64,000 nucleotides of DNA from positions 1-64,000 of the IMG/VR virus record IMGVR_UViG_3300009505_000013. The stretch is one strand, 5' to 3'. The DNA is from a virus. Shown here one piece after another: positions 42,001 through 49,571 of this stretch (positions within the stretch are counted from its first letter, which is position 1; each line of letters starts with the position of its first letter). Under the pieces are notes generated by a model. The model saw only the letters and a list, made by a program, of their open reading frames with translations, ran no database searches and was not told where the DNA came from. A program made the translations under genes and the position numbers.

Positions 42001-43692
42001 GGTATTGGATCTAACTTTAGTGATATACAAAAAAGAGTTGATGACTTTAGAGACATAGGTGTATTACCAGGTACGCAAGAACCAATGATGGATATTAGCC
42101 CAATACTAGAAAATAGTTGGGTTAAATCAAATATAGATGTATTTAATCAAATTGCTTTTAATTTAATTCCTGCTACATTTATTTCAGGTACTCCAGCATT
42201 TAATGAAATATATAAAAAGATTTCTAGAAATTTAAGCACTAACAAAAAAACGTTTACTGTATTAGATCAACAGAAAGTAAAAAGAGATATGCTTTCTTTC
42301 TTTACTATACAAGCTTATAGACAAAAGACTAAGGAGTCTGAAGTAAAAGATGGTGCAACACTTACAAACCAATTACTATACCCTAATGAATTTGAGAATT
42401 CAATATTTGATGCAGTTAATAGATTGAGTCAAGCAGATAAGGGGAACTTCTTTTTAGAAAGTTTTGTTACTATGGTACCCATGTTTGCAGAAACAAACAT
42501 TACAGGTATGAATTTATTACAAGCTAACACATGGAGAGGATTAGATAAAGAACAAAAAGTTGATTTGCAAACATCATTTACTAAACTTTATGGCAACCCA
42601 CTTTTAAGAAAAGATGCTATGACTATAGTTAACTATATAATGGTTAAAGATGGTTTACAGGCAGCTAAGGGAAGTTTGTTAGATGCTATTTCTCCATTTG
42701 TGATGGATGAATACTTACAACAAATTAACAATGTTAATGATGTTTTTCTAACTAATAAAGGTTGGTTAGAAACATTTGGTGCTGAGCGTAATGACTTAGT
42801 TGATTATTTTGAGAATGGTTATTTTAAATCTGCATCAACTAACTCAAAAGTTAAAACAATTACGGTTGGTGATCCTTTAGATATAAATTCACGTTACACA
42901 TCAAAAGAAGGTAATGTAGTTTATACTATGGATAAAGATGGTGACCCAGATGCATTACCTAGATATATAAATTTTGCAGATGCAATAACCGGTTTTAGCC
43001 AGCTATATGTACTAGATAATATAGATAAGAAAAAAGCAAATTATAAACTAAGTCAAATGGAAGGTTCTTATTATCAAAATGGTATTGGGTTTATGTTTGG
43101 AGAAAGACCTACTACTTTAGAGAATAGGGATAACATCAGGAATAAAGGTGAAATGAAAAGTGCTTACGGTGCAGAATCATTTGGTGCAATGACAGTAGAG
43201 CAAATGGCACCTCCTGTAAATTCACCACAAAATCAAGCATTAGCAAATGAAAATGCAACAATTGAAGCAACAGAAGATGAAATCAATTTTACAGCTGAAG
43301 ATTCTCAAAAAGCCATTAATATTTCAGATACCGGTTTATTAGACTCTATATTAAAGTCAGATGAACAAGCAGAAGAAAATGTTGAAACTGAAGCAACAGG
43401 TATAGTGGATGCACAAGAAAATATGCCAGTAGAAACAGAAGAGAGACAACAACTTACCTTTGACTTTGATACTGAGATTAGTGATAAATATCCTGTCATT
43501 AGTTCATTTTATAATAGTATCTTTACAGTGCCTGGGGTTGGAGGAGATATAGTTGCTTATAGAGATATATTAGAAAATAATAATTTAGATTCTCTTGAAG
43601 GTATGGTGGACTTTTATAATAGTCCAAATACTGAGTTCAAATCAGAAGAGGCTTTTGAGGATTATGTAAAGAAATGTATATTAGGAATTTAA
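30031..43692 (+). CDS. Giant virion RNA polymerase-like polyprotein, 4553 aa, with zincin motif
   Basis: GADFDIDTAYV (DFDID at residues 3604-3608) preceded by GKMFAVRIPSQDNHSSMNVK reproduces the double-psi beta-barrel catalytic signature of the single-chain virion RNA polymerase of crAss-like phage phi14:2 (gp66), where these Asp residues hold the catalytic Mg. Upstream, residues 2130-2134 are HEAFH in RYHEAFHGVYRML, with a likely third ligand in YYEEYMADQF (Glu ~2196-2197): a zinc metallopeptidase. Residues ~216-272 are hydrophobic and Gly/Ala-rich (candidate membrane segments). The rest is helical/acidic. It is about twice as long as phi14:2 gp66 as I remember it, so it looks like a fusion of ejection, protease and polymerase parts. 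Predicted role: enters with DNA and transcribes early genes. The polymerase call is strong by motif and context. Confidence 0.82.
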   Translation: MADENIKMPQPDYDLQQRIAQDAVDVNPIDTSLPYQSIEDLIPDMRNEVSDEYDKSISMYKGLMDNISPATLANISAGANSSVINAAPSIPTELGSTSAFDEIWQTPLETTVELPNPIWANAKSINFDKYYPTDIFSDIGFTPYADMDKVYNQNETSGDFLTRFTPNFFSLFRSGRFANYRSLSDLFDGEGYTTAPDLEGAVTMEEAMRLGGSTTGSVGGFFANTALNWAYSAGIVYQIAVEEVIAAGLAAAGAAPTGGGSLAAFGALTLKNLATLTRIPKTIANGFKASYNLVKNFDNIAYAKKFYDFAKSGKSLRSIGRGGLHLLTPELAHTIKNWKTTGNTFQNAYNIGKNTEVFGAFYRDMRMYNAALAESKMEAGLVYNTVLNNGMRYANFNSDGNGVSPEEMKEIQLASSEASWKTLAPNFAIIAASNRVVFKNVFGSWAKKLNQGTTTQLNRMLRVGPGQYAKKSKYMLKSIPQEIKAGFKLGSWKGAAKATGGMMFRYGASGLVEGTQEVSQEAISAAVGGYYSAALRETTQGGALTMSGFYGAAGKEIFTKQGLETFASGFLIGGMMGPYQQVLFTGVPSIFSTARAKVSNSKYFDPSGDKQVVDYAKQQREKEESVIDDVISQANQMGTQLGELDLLLDPAKMSAALQDQEAGMANLSIALNDKYDYMNGRNFSRFYNLYGKYKKGTMGLYRDMVTDFSKMSDTELAEAFDIKDFGRSPEKLREEFIAELGRINEFGERIASKSTDEMFEQKKIDVSEYDESSKGYRDAMFHNRAVDQAKMLYIFSKESFIDAVKRQADIEQSFENEPIFTKQKYGDVRVLVNAESIDTEIKMLTREIKAKEDAGTPASELKKDKRKLKDLKRYYAVLTDPKNLTKKGFFNRAKTKTIKSALQTYLNGIAGDKSDYVNPEVVDTLLQKLIDHQALQEDAFAFSQTVNIMANPEVTAEIVQRNVEYFEYLFKNRKEIYRHQTEQYLEADKKNKLINAIAQYDVYMKPELIRDFLSGEIGVEGLYEGLNRGEFSIDGRALGGAIQLNEDQEIQKKIIAEILNYKLLTEREQDVRDLKSNESTQQQIDVEETLQDAGIDDIQIGDTTRSPMLKNILETEYRKYKESAFTKDAKEFADWRVSDDGKRIKTAYDALKRVWGKGYDIFVTENGQQVSRRRVPTQKDLNTEKGFQDYLNSKVALEDPTVVDILNALDLTMDIFTTENSQTVSRSKPPVAEGVMFDITEVVTDGGSFYKIIDKQGGSLSQVQLDIISTDIRETGTFTDLSKAKRLLDILDREISDGSTFMFDGQAVSKGMSIYDKNTGEEFRINSTANKGGMISIVPSEFYTNDYKTRYNNSKPVSELDFFVNYELEKLSFDTLPTNTYKLYSDRVTKAYTPLSPEAYKFLLNSLTPADFQNLIVDIQENEMINEPIKDNRFYGNDESKANPYIKKQRERYTIALKLSKDQTVDFNKMLTDNKLPIIEGRLVNERGEGTIAFLPNDSLYFVDAKGKVVVPSAMTTDFAKNIIIPSSNNQGMQSALDQVSNDYDTQAVLVSFANDMISKDQTVGTLSEGLKITRSDGIPAYKKGTNPEISLSQLSQSTTTDGAIIIYDIKRDSAGNMVGDEPTIISNLKSDAKTELADRIENNLKDAGLWNKMISGDKTGPNGGYTDRYIMPIEQPNGLMTLATAKAIRVEEDTVIKMFNDLLQQASVANKDNMTTKNGKKVIKDKGFNDEFKLQFIKDYGEFFISGPKGVNVTIDVAPDGALRADLFNKYTGKKGKVYYNAADQQKQGTTIQHLERFSEKIISDPKGNEVGVETLSINNFRKSIPLDASIDMLMQDLVTKLGPEIRTGQFINVEASASAIQATKDKGIFLARPRTELEPDKLKRVEDTEERREDPARARARAITNLGDKISQENVEKAFDKSEDDTISSEAFLEFTNNGVVEIKVIQSIADKIKTGQQLSQRERAIRQAKSQEIEDILKVTVTKDQKNDIDLTLIAQTPIDAINNQIAERELEISEQVGEKKKVRALRKDKIYQDLLKQREDLIGPANKILSPRLSKRDVEDINIFTEWAKTNLPSFINIADIESLGNNMKAGGVRVGAFALDLSSVSGGLRASGTLYTGASNPFRYHEAFHGVYRMLLTPQEQKSLLSFAKKQKRESLRSEGKSISTELKKFRNSADTYANMSDIELENRYYEEYMADQFEIFKTNPKETKIDAEVKSFFTRIIEWFKSLFSTYNKNKLQTLFENIDSAKYAQASVVANDFTLDPSPQVIIANAILPYEGLQVNGSKGYLYLDSNIANNLISSMAASYVSRKTENIDPEISNADIFEDVLEDFAWLYNVTNPINSKYNSSQEASNIAAIEQLERIHDALTFNASEKIEDSPVYKSVFEVLQLIDVQQQIIDNNIDEYENNEGLRNVTQFGKEAYMSGGLASLPTYIRQYLSTITMPYTDAFGNEQLESGEKLVIPINSFKTYNGIIKSVKNETDPLKILQRMYTFSGNNPNTKAAVESIFNDIGINYHDVSEISDIQLPQEIKNPLLFNQITKGFTNYKVNWIFLQQDNTNEVISFSAAERDDTHTQNELWGQAYTTKSLDWKINKEKKKAATRSVNAIYDELIQPEGYEDVPLDNISKKLAQDLFEGVGIKLSPLYVKYSILSASNQTETSNQESILQFNNEVKPILAADMFWLQDIIKENGDLFNSENEGAISRLKKLAVNNALLDETVGLSVFRNVNGDLVNAHQKPTFHLEKVYNLNKEAEINRLESDKFLENNYLLNSEEFLSMSEANQLQILRLSGLKEVKTLDRSANLDSYQDGVIGTTEYGSFTPKQLTTSIINNYLFDYNSRNNTLKTKMDSAAVAPILIRIMESSNTNDQVLLPVVKAVDEGLRISPDYLGHVSDFIENEYNRIVRENSEEGNLPFQEITTKTGDVIQIPKAIEGYNVPDQDGLMRMNLMFNAKDLISQELKDSLEISATQENPPSFDKAVKEALGSQSINTIIETQLDKKFESFMEMVNTLEVDSKISRLLEKGLLDGVEGAVAQQNARAASRKLNLTDNKTHNLKQIFLNDYLNTKSLNELLLGDQAVILEDSIKQIKRAKGQNAAGDSIYSPVSNPEFGVFESTENINAIILNEPTIFSEFNGESIDNADAQVFTTVKFHRHAQSSLGNLTKAGALALDKIEDGTPLTAEDLYGPQGLAKTNQMLNSKKYVYFDGKTYIKFSAIALTEDLTKNNPDLNRLRLNMEAMERNLGDITFAGPKSAFKMLKTNVQSFGNDIIEPSIQLDARYFREQVKTKTNKDIITEQSQIKALATSEQIDSTPVQIKGMPNVKDIGDVRRLYNKTLSKRIALKFKDKRNLIYTFEGLMSEFSLGKQKNTITPNLQVFLKYAINSLKASKASTNLMEFFTVDPTTGEVKYNINNPISIAKAEQLFMSYFSQGVFQEKIPGHGLALVSDKGFTVLRRVFSMEDNGRLGRNEVIRGGVPEGETVLNLEVNNLGADFKFPSNGKGILVRDRLRYQLAEYDQNGKRTGQYYSEGVFAAHSADIYNQLQRKPNVAIPDSIGKMFAVRIPSQDNHSSMNVKLVDFMPAYYGSSAMFASELVQISGADFDIDTAYVQIKESYYDKNDNTFYAYGKTPGREYTDYVRYINQAVNKDTIYSQAAASFTDQGSKLEDSFTDAELIDSDFSDRAIKAASRLGLPITRSQYNDYVKKNDEPYQAPLNNDVLDYKYALMGNEAVKEISVTPASLTAIEEAYEELKKVAPDYVARLDNENIDVDSITGKIVSFEVNKGAAIGKAVSPNLYLSLLGEYKINVGGSIVKTKGGYIQSSLAFNLRGQTYDSFGTKLNTYGKRIQDEISSIITMLTDNSKENYVAKLGMHPSAVGLAVNAVSLGVPLTDAVLLLNGKLVRDLFAEANNKVDKFDASFTSLVKQQLKGLKKVNAGPQVGLETIEKAVRGEELTKQEQKSILLVINNLNSISSFTGKMASITSMSGRGIGSNFSDIQKRVDDFRDIGVLPGTQEPMMDISPILENSWVKSNIDVFNQIAFNLIPATFISGTPAFNEIYKKISRNLSTNKKTFTVLDQQKVKRDMLSFFTIQAYRQKTKESEVKDGATLTNQLLYPNEFENSIFDAVNRLSQADKGNFFLESFVTMVPMFAETNITGMNLLQANTWRGLDKEQKVDLQTSFTKLYGNPLLRKDAMTIVNYIMVKDGLQAAKGSLLDAISPFVMDEYLQQINNVNDVFLTNKGWLETFGAERNDLVDYFENGYFKSASTNSKVKTITVGDPLDINSRYTSKEGNVVYTMDKDGDPDALPRYINFADAITGFSQLYVLDNIDKKKANYKLSQMEGSYYQNGIGFMFGERPTTLENRDNIRNKGEMKSAYGAESFGAMTVEQMAPPVNSPQNQALANENATIEATEDEINFTAEDSQKAINISDTGLLDSILKSDEQAEENVETEATGIVDAQENMPVETEERQQLTFDFDTEISDKYPVISSFYNSIFTVPGVGGDIVAYRDILENNNLDSLEGMVDFYNSPNTEFKSEEAFEDYVKKCILGI

Positions 43693-43701
43693 TAGAAAGC
43701 A

Positions 43702-46700
43702 ATGAGTAAATGTCATAACAAAAATACAGCAGAATACCAGTCTTTAAAACAAGAGTATGGTACGGATGCGGCTACAGGAAATATAATTGATCAGTATCAA
43801 GCATTTACAAAAACGGATACAATACCTACTGTTGCAGAAGCAATAGAATTTATTACTAATAAACAAACACTTTATAACTTAAAGCAATTAGATTTTGGTC
43901 AGTCATTACTAAACAATCTAAGAAGACTTAGTATTATACATAGCTTTCAAGGTAAGTATTTTATAAATAATACTGACAGAGATACTTTACAACCAAGTAA
44001 TGAATTAGTTGAAGCAAATAGAAGAAGGTTAGAAAGATATTTAGATATAAATAATATTCCGGCTGAGTCAGTGCTTATTTCTAAAACACCAAAGACATAT
44101 ACTGTAAGTATAGACAGCAGCATGTTTAGCCCAATAGATATGCTTGAGTCATCAAGAGCTTGGGACAAGCCTAGAACAAGACACGTAGTTATGCATTTAA
44201 TGAAGCTGATTCCTGGACTAAATGTCTCTATGAAATCAGTAAGTGAAGCAAAAGCACTTTATGAAAAAATACCACAGTGGAGAAAGTCAAAAGTTCCTTT
44301 TGATCAAATTAATTCATTTTATGTAGAGAATAATGTTATTCTTATAAAAGGTAGGGTTACCGATGAGATAGCAATAGAAGAGGTGCTTCACCCATTTGTA
44401 GAAGCTGTAAGAGTAAGTAATATAAAATTATTTGAGGGTTTATTATCAGAAGCAGGTAAAACATTTCCTGTTATGAAACAACAAATAGATGATGCTTATA
44501 ACAGCAAAAGAAATGTTAGTGCGGTAGATAGAGAGATGGAATTAATTACTCAAGCATTATCTAGACATTATAATAATGAGTATGAGGAAGCTCCACCACA
44601 AAGTTTTATGGATAAGATCCGTGAATTATTAGAGTGGTTATCAAAAATAATTAAAAACTTAAATGAAGTAATTACCGGTAGAACTATCAATATAGATAAT
44701 ATATCTGAACGAGCTAGCTTATCTGATATTGCTAAATTATTAAATACAACAGGTATAGTATTTAATATAGATACATCACAAACTAACGGTAAAGTAAAAT
44801 ATAATTTATCTCCTAGAAAACAAAAGGTGGTAGATGGAGTAAAGGGAAAATCAAATGAATTACAAAAGCGTATTATTGATAGACTAACACACAAAGTAAA
44901 TGCTTCAAAACAAGAAGCTGATTCATTATCTGTTAGTGCAGGACCTGAAGTGGCTATACAAAATAGTGATCCACTAGTTATTTTAAATAAAAAAGACGGT
45001 AAATTTTACAACCTAACAAATAGAAAAGAAGTTAAGTCAGTCTCAGATGTTGTTGGTAGAAAGAAAGAATCTCAAAAGACAATTGAAGTTAAACAAGATA
45101 TAAGTTTAATGTTGGATGCAATTGCAATTGATGAATCATTTGAAAGTATTCAAGATAAACTTATTGGTTTAACACCTGAGTTTGCTCAAAACGCATTTAA
45201 TAATTTAGTACAAGAATTACAAACTACAATGAACACAACTGATAGAATGCTAACAAATGTAGTATTCTATGATCAATTAACTGACACAGCAGGTATTGCT
45301 GATGTGGTTATATTAAATAGAGTTGGTCATTTTAAAATATTAAAGATACAAATCAATGAGGCTAATGTTATGACAAAAAATCCAAAGTCTTGGATTAAAG
45401 GTGTATTAAAACAAGACCTGGAGAAAAGCTCATACTATCAAGATAAAATTGATTTAGAAGAAGGAAACTTATTAAAGGATGATAAATTAACATTATCAGT
45501 TCAAGATCAGGTGGAGGTAGGCTTAATTAGAAGAATGGCACAAAATCAAGGATATGATATTGTTTATGGAGATAATGCTGTACAAAGTTTAATATTAAGC
45601 TATAAAGGTAAAGCATTACAATTTCATGGTCATATATCTCATCCTCAATTTCAAAATGATAATCACGTAGATTCTGTAATACCATATGCTGCATATACTG
45701 TATCAGATGATGAAGTAAAGAAATTATCTAAAGATTTAGAAGAAGGACTTTATGATGTAGATAGAAAAGATTCTGAAATAGAAACTCTAGCTGAGCAAGT
45801 AGATCCATCATTATATCCTGCAGAAAGCACTATTAGTGTAGCACTAGATAATTATTATGAAGCTTTGGTTGATGAAGCTAGAGTTAGGGAAATGACTGAA
45901 GCAAATATATTTAGTGATAGGTCTAAAGAAGATCATAAAGAAACAATTGCTAACACGTTAGCATATATTAATGTTGCTAAGGCAGAAGGTCCTGTGGCTC
46001 AGTCTGTTGCATATACTAAAATACTAAGGGACTCATTAACTGAAATGAAAAAGTTTTCTGCTTATGTTATTGATCCAAAGAATGTTGCTGAAGATCCAAA
46101 TTATATTAGATATGTAATGAACTTTAATAAGTTCTTAACCACATTTGATGGTCTTTATCTAATAGAAGACAACACTGATATTAATGCAACACAAAGATCT
46201 TTGATAGGTCAGATTAATATTGAACTTGTAAAGCTATTAGGTGCACCAACAATAAAAGGAAATGGAGAAGGGGAAGGTATAGTAAATCAAGCTATTCTTA
46301 ATTATGTTTATGATTTGACTTTACAATTGTCTCAAGATGGAATGAGTCAAGATAAAAACAACATACTACAGTCACATAGTGGAAAGACATTTACTGTTGA
46401 TGATATAGAAGATATACTTAAGATGGTTCCAGATATTGATGGAGCAGAACTGTATTCAAAAGATCTAGCTACATCAGCTGATTTTCTTTTATCTTCTATG
46501 GATAAAATATTTAAAATTAAAAGAATTGAGTTTTTAGATAAAGTTAAACTTAGAGAAAAGAGGCTTAGAGAAGGAGGTGCAGCAATACTTTCCTTAGATA
46601 CAGAAACAGATTTACAAAAGCTGTATGATTTTATGTTGGAGTTTGATGAGGAGGGGAACTTTACAGGTTTGTATACACAAAGAATAGGGCAGCAATACTA

Positions 46701-49467
46701 TTCACAAAAGACTGCTTTAAGAGATGAGTTATATGATATTAATGGTAAGCCAATTAAATATAGACCTGTACATTCTTTAGTTAATGCTAAACAAAAAGAT
46801 CTAGACTACAACAAACAAGTCTATCTTAAAAGAAAAGCATTTGGAGATTTTATGAATGCAGAAGTTTATGAAGATGGACAACTCCGTTCTGGTAAGTATC
46901 ATAAGTATACAGATGATTTTATTAAGATAAGAGCAAAGTTTGAGTACTTTCAACCTTGGTCTAATGGTGAAGGGGGTAACTGGGTACAAAAATCAGGTGT
47001 TTCTAAACAAGCTTATGAATCATTTAGAAGAAAATATTATCAAGAACAACCATATACAAAAATGTATAAGGATGCTCAAAAAGATCCTACAGGGGTTATA
47101 ATAGAAAATCAATCATATCCTTCTGTTAGGCCTGATTATGTAGAAGCAAAAGATTCTTATATAGATAGTAAAGGGCAAGAAGTTTCTCTACTTAGTAAAA
47201 AGTATGAGGCTATAATGAATCCTACTGATGCGTTAGGTCAAGCAAGAAAAAACTTTTATGATATATTTATAAGTGATTATGAGTCTATGCTTAATGCGTT
47301 ACCTAAATCAGTGAGGAATAAGATGCTAGGTAAAGTGCCAATTATAAGAAACAACTTAGTTAGAGATCTTACAGAAAGACCACCAATATTTACAAAACTT
47401 TTACCAAGAATGGTAAGAAGTGTTAGACAGTTTTTTACAACAACGTCAACACAAAGAATTGTTCAAGTAGATAATGATGGAAACTTGATAGATACTTTAC
47501 CTGTTTATTATACTGGTTCAGCAGGAGTTGATGGTGCTTTGGAGCAGGTGCAGAATGAAATGGAAGTGCTTAGACAAGAAAGAAAAGAAGGTAAGATTAC
47601 TTTAAACGTATTTGAAAAGAAAAGAGCACAGCTAGAGGCACAGTTTGCATCATTGAGAAACAAACCTACAAAAGGTCAGCTTGAAAAAGACATGGTCAAA
47701 AGCATGATCAAGTTTAGTACAATGGCTGAGAACTTTGAGGCAATGAGTGAAATAGAAGATTCACTTCAGGCTATAGTTAAGGTTATAGAGATGAGACAGT
47801 ATCAAGCACCTGGTGCAACAACCTATGTTGGTAAACTATATGATAAAGCAAAAGGCTCTATAACAAAAGAAGTTGGTAAGAAAAACTATGATGGTTTACA
47901 AAGTAATGCTGCTAGAAGAGCTCATCATTATATGAAGATGACGTTTTATGATAATGATCAGATTACTCAAGGTGCTATAGAAAAAACTACAAACCTACTA
48001 GTAAATGCATCTTCATTAGCATATGTAGCTTTTAATGTGTTTGGTAACTTTAATAACCTTACTATTGGTCAGTTGAATAATGCAATTGAAGCAATGGGTG
48101 GTTTATACTTTACAGGACAAGGATATAAGAGAGCACAACAAGACTTTGCATATACAGCAGTACAGGGGATAATCCAAAGAACTCCTGATACTATAGGAGA
48201 CTTTGCAGACTTTACGGGTAGAGTTGCAACTTTAAATAAAGTTAAACTAAAGAAAGGTAATTATGATATAAAGAAACCACTATCATTATATGAATGGTTA
48301 TCAGATCATTATTATATGATGGATAATGATGCAGATATTAGAGAAACATTTAGTGGTAGAGAAGACACTGGAACTTTATGGGAAAGATTCACAAGCTTTG
48401 GTTATTCATTTAACCAAGGTGCTGAATACTATGCACAAAGTACAGTAGGTCATGCTATACTATATAGTACTTTTTTAACAGATGGTAATGAGACGTTGAG
48501 TATACGTGAAGCATGGGATTGGGATGCTGAAACTCAAACAGCAACTTTAAAAGAAGGCTTTGATACAGTTATAGATAAAAGAACTGGATTTACACAACCT
48601 TATAATAATACTTACAGAGCAAGATTAAGAAACAGAATACGTGAAGTTAACAAGCAAATTCACGGTAACTATGCAAGAGAAGATAGAATGGTAATACAGA
48701 ATAACTTCTTAGGTATACTTATAGCACAGTTTCATAAATGGGTTATGCCTGCATTTAGAGCAAGATTCCAACAACAATACTATGACCAAAATTTAGGATG
48801 GATTGAAGGTAGATACAAGTCTATGTATAAGTTTATAAAATATTTAGGTGGTGTAAGTAAGTATGGTGGTAAAGTAATGCAAGGTCAAGGTATGGGATCA
48901 TACGGAACAAATCTAGGTGCAAGCTTTAAGGAAGCATATGGTTACTCAGAAAACTTAGATGGTGAGGAATTTTATGATGCAAATAAAGGAAACATGCTAC
49001 TTAAAAATGTATACAGAACCTTGGGTGAAGCGTTTTTAATAATGAACTTATTTATTTTAACATCAATATTAAAAGGAGCAGATGATGATGATGAAGGATT
49101 AGAAAGAAAACTTAAAAACTTTATAGCTTATACTGCAGTTAGATCTAGAAAAGAGATGGTAATGTTTGTTCCAGTACCAGGACTTGGTGGATTTCAACAA
49201 CTATATCAAATGGCCAAGACACCTATTGCATCTACAAGAACTTTAGGAGAGCTTGGTGAAGCTATGGAGTTAACTGTACAGACTCCTATTAAGTGGTTAT
49301 TTTTATCTGATGAAGAGTTCTTACAGGATAGCTCTATTGTTTATCAAAATAAGCCAAGAAAAGGAGAATTAAAATTAGCAAAGAACTGGTATGATGTTTT
49401 ACCTCTACTTTATTCAATACAAAAATACTTTTCTTTTGAAAAAAATAATGACTTCTATATTAAATAA
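43702..49467 (+). CDS. Giant crAss-like virion cargo protein, 1921 aa, with degenerate enzyme domains
   Basis: N-terminal region: IAIEEVLHPFVEAV (bases ~44371-44412) aligns by eye with metallopeptidase helices of the form LHEFVHA, but HExxH is replaced by HPxxE, so zinc binding is probably lost. Residues ~525-560 (TAGIADVVILNRVGHFKI, then LKIQIN; D534) resemble the core of a PD-(D/E)xK nuclease with the (D/E)xK Glu/Asp absent. The C-terminal third carries LIAQFHKWVMPAFRARFQQ and LGWIEGRYKSMYKFIKYL, a pattern typical of the largest crAss-like virion proteins, then a hydrophobic helix (AFLIMNLFILTSILKGADDDDE). Ends the cargo block. Probably ejected or tunnel-forming; decayed enzymatic domains suggest a structural role. 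Confidence 0.72.
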   Translation: MSKCHNKNTAEYQSLKQEYGTDAATGNIIDQYQAFTKTDTIPTVAEAIEFITNKQTLYNLKQLDFGQSLLNNLRRLSIIHSFQGKYFINNTDRDTLQPSNELVEANRRRLERYLDINNIPAESVLISKTPKTYTVSIDSSMFSPIDMLESSRAWDKPRTRHVVMHLMKLIPGLNVSMKSVSEAKALYEKIPQWRKSKVPFDQINSFYVENNVILIKGRVTDEIAIEEVLHPFVEAVRVSNIKLFEGLLSEAGKTFPVMKQQIDDAYNSKRNVSAVDREMELITQALSRHYNNEYEEAPPQSFMDKIRELLEWLSKIIKNLNEVITGRTINIDNISERASLSDIAKLLNTTGIVFNIDTSQTNGKVKYNLSPRKQKVVDGVKGKSNELQKRIIDRLTHKVNASKQEADSLSVSAGPEVAIQNSDPLVILNKKDGKFYNLTNRKEVKSVSDVVGRKKESQKTIEVKQDISLMLDAIAIDESFESIQDKLIGLTPEFAQNAFNNLVQELQTTMNTTDRMLTNVVFYDQLTDTAGIADVVILNRVGHFKILKIQINEANVMTKNPKSWIKGVLKQDLEKSSYYQDKIDLEEGNLLKDDKLTLSVQDQVEVGLIRRMAQNQGYDIVYGDNAVQSLILSYKGKALQFHGHISHPQFQNDNHVDSVIPYAAYTVSDDEVKKLSKDLEEGLYDVDRKDSEIETLAEQVDPSLYPAESTISVALDNYYEALVDEARVREMTEANIFSDRSKEDHKETIANTLAYINVAKAEGPVAQSVAYTKILRDSLTEMKKFSAYVIDPKNVAEDPNYIRYVMNFNKFLTTFDGLYLIEDNTDINATQRSLIGQINIELVKLLGAPTIKGNGEGEGIVNQAILNYVYDLTLQLSQDGMSQDKNNILQSHSGKTFTVDDIEDILKMVPDIDGAELYSKDLATSADFLLSSMDKIFKIKRIEFLDKVKLREKRLREGGAAILSLDTETDLQKLYDFMLEFDEEGNFTGLYTQRIGQQYYSQKTALRDELYDINGKPIKYRPVHSLVNAKQKDLDYNKQVYLKRKAFGDFMNAEVYEDGQLRSGKYHKYTDDFIKIRAKFEYFQPWSNGEGGNWVQKSGVSKQAYESFRRKYYQEQPYTKMYKDAQKDPTGVIIENQSYPSVRPDYVEAKDSYIDSKGQEVSLLSKKYEAIMNPTDALGQARKNFYDIFISDYESMLNALPKSVRNKMLGKVPIIRNNLVRDLTERPPIFTKLLPRMVRSVRQFFTTTSTQRIVQVDNDGNLIDTLPVYYTGSAGVDGALEQVQNEMEVLRQERKEGKITLNVFEKKRAQLEAQFASLRNKPTKGQLEKDMVKSMIKFSTMAENFEAMSEIEDSLQAIVKVIEMRQYQAPGATTYVGKLYDKAKGSITKEVGKKNYDGLQSNAARRAHHYMKMTFYDNDQITQGAIEKTTNLLVNASSLAYVAFNVFGNFNNLTIGQLNNAIEAMGGLYFTGQGYKRAQQDFAYTAVQGIIQRTPDTIGDFADFTGRVATLNKVKLKKGNYDIKKPLSLYEWLSDHYYMMDNDADIRETFSGREDTGTLWERFTSFGYSFNQGAEYYAQSTVGHAILYSTFLTDGNETLSIREAWDWDAETQTATLKEGFDTVIDKRTGFTQPYNNTYRARLRNRIREVNKQIHGNYAREDRMVIQNNFLGILIAQFHKWVMPAFRARFQQQYYDQNLGWIEGRYKSMYKFIKYLGGVSKYGGKVMQGQGMGSYGTNLGASFKEAYGYSENLDGEEFYDANKGNMLLKNVYRTLGEAFLIMNLFILTSILKGADDDDEGLERKLKNFIAYTAVRSRKEMVMFVPVPGLGGFQQLYQMAKTPIASTRTLGELGEAMELTVQTPIKWLFLSDEEFLQDSSIVYQNKPRKGELKLAKNWYDVLPLLYSIQKYFSFEKNNDFYIK

Positions 49468-49516
49468 GGTTTACACGTCAAATTTGCAGTGAAATAATTT
49501 TTAAGGATCATTTAGA

Positions 49517-49529
49517 TTGTGTATATTAT
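49517..49529 (+). promoter_or_regulatory. Promoter-like motif TTGTGTATATTAT
   Basis: A near copy of TTTGTATATTAT with one inserted G/T step, 42 nt before the ATG at 49572 in a 104-nt gap after the cargo block. No convincing hairpin terminator is seen in that gap. Confidence 0.35.
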
Positions 49530-49571
49530 ATTATAAACCAGCAGTACTTAGTAAACAATTAATTTATATAT

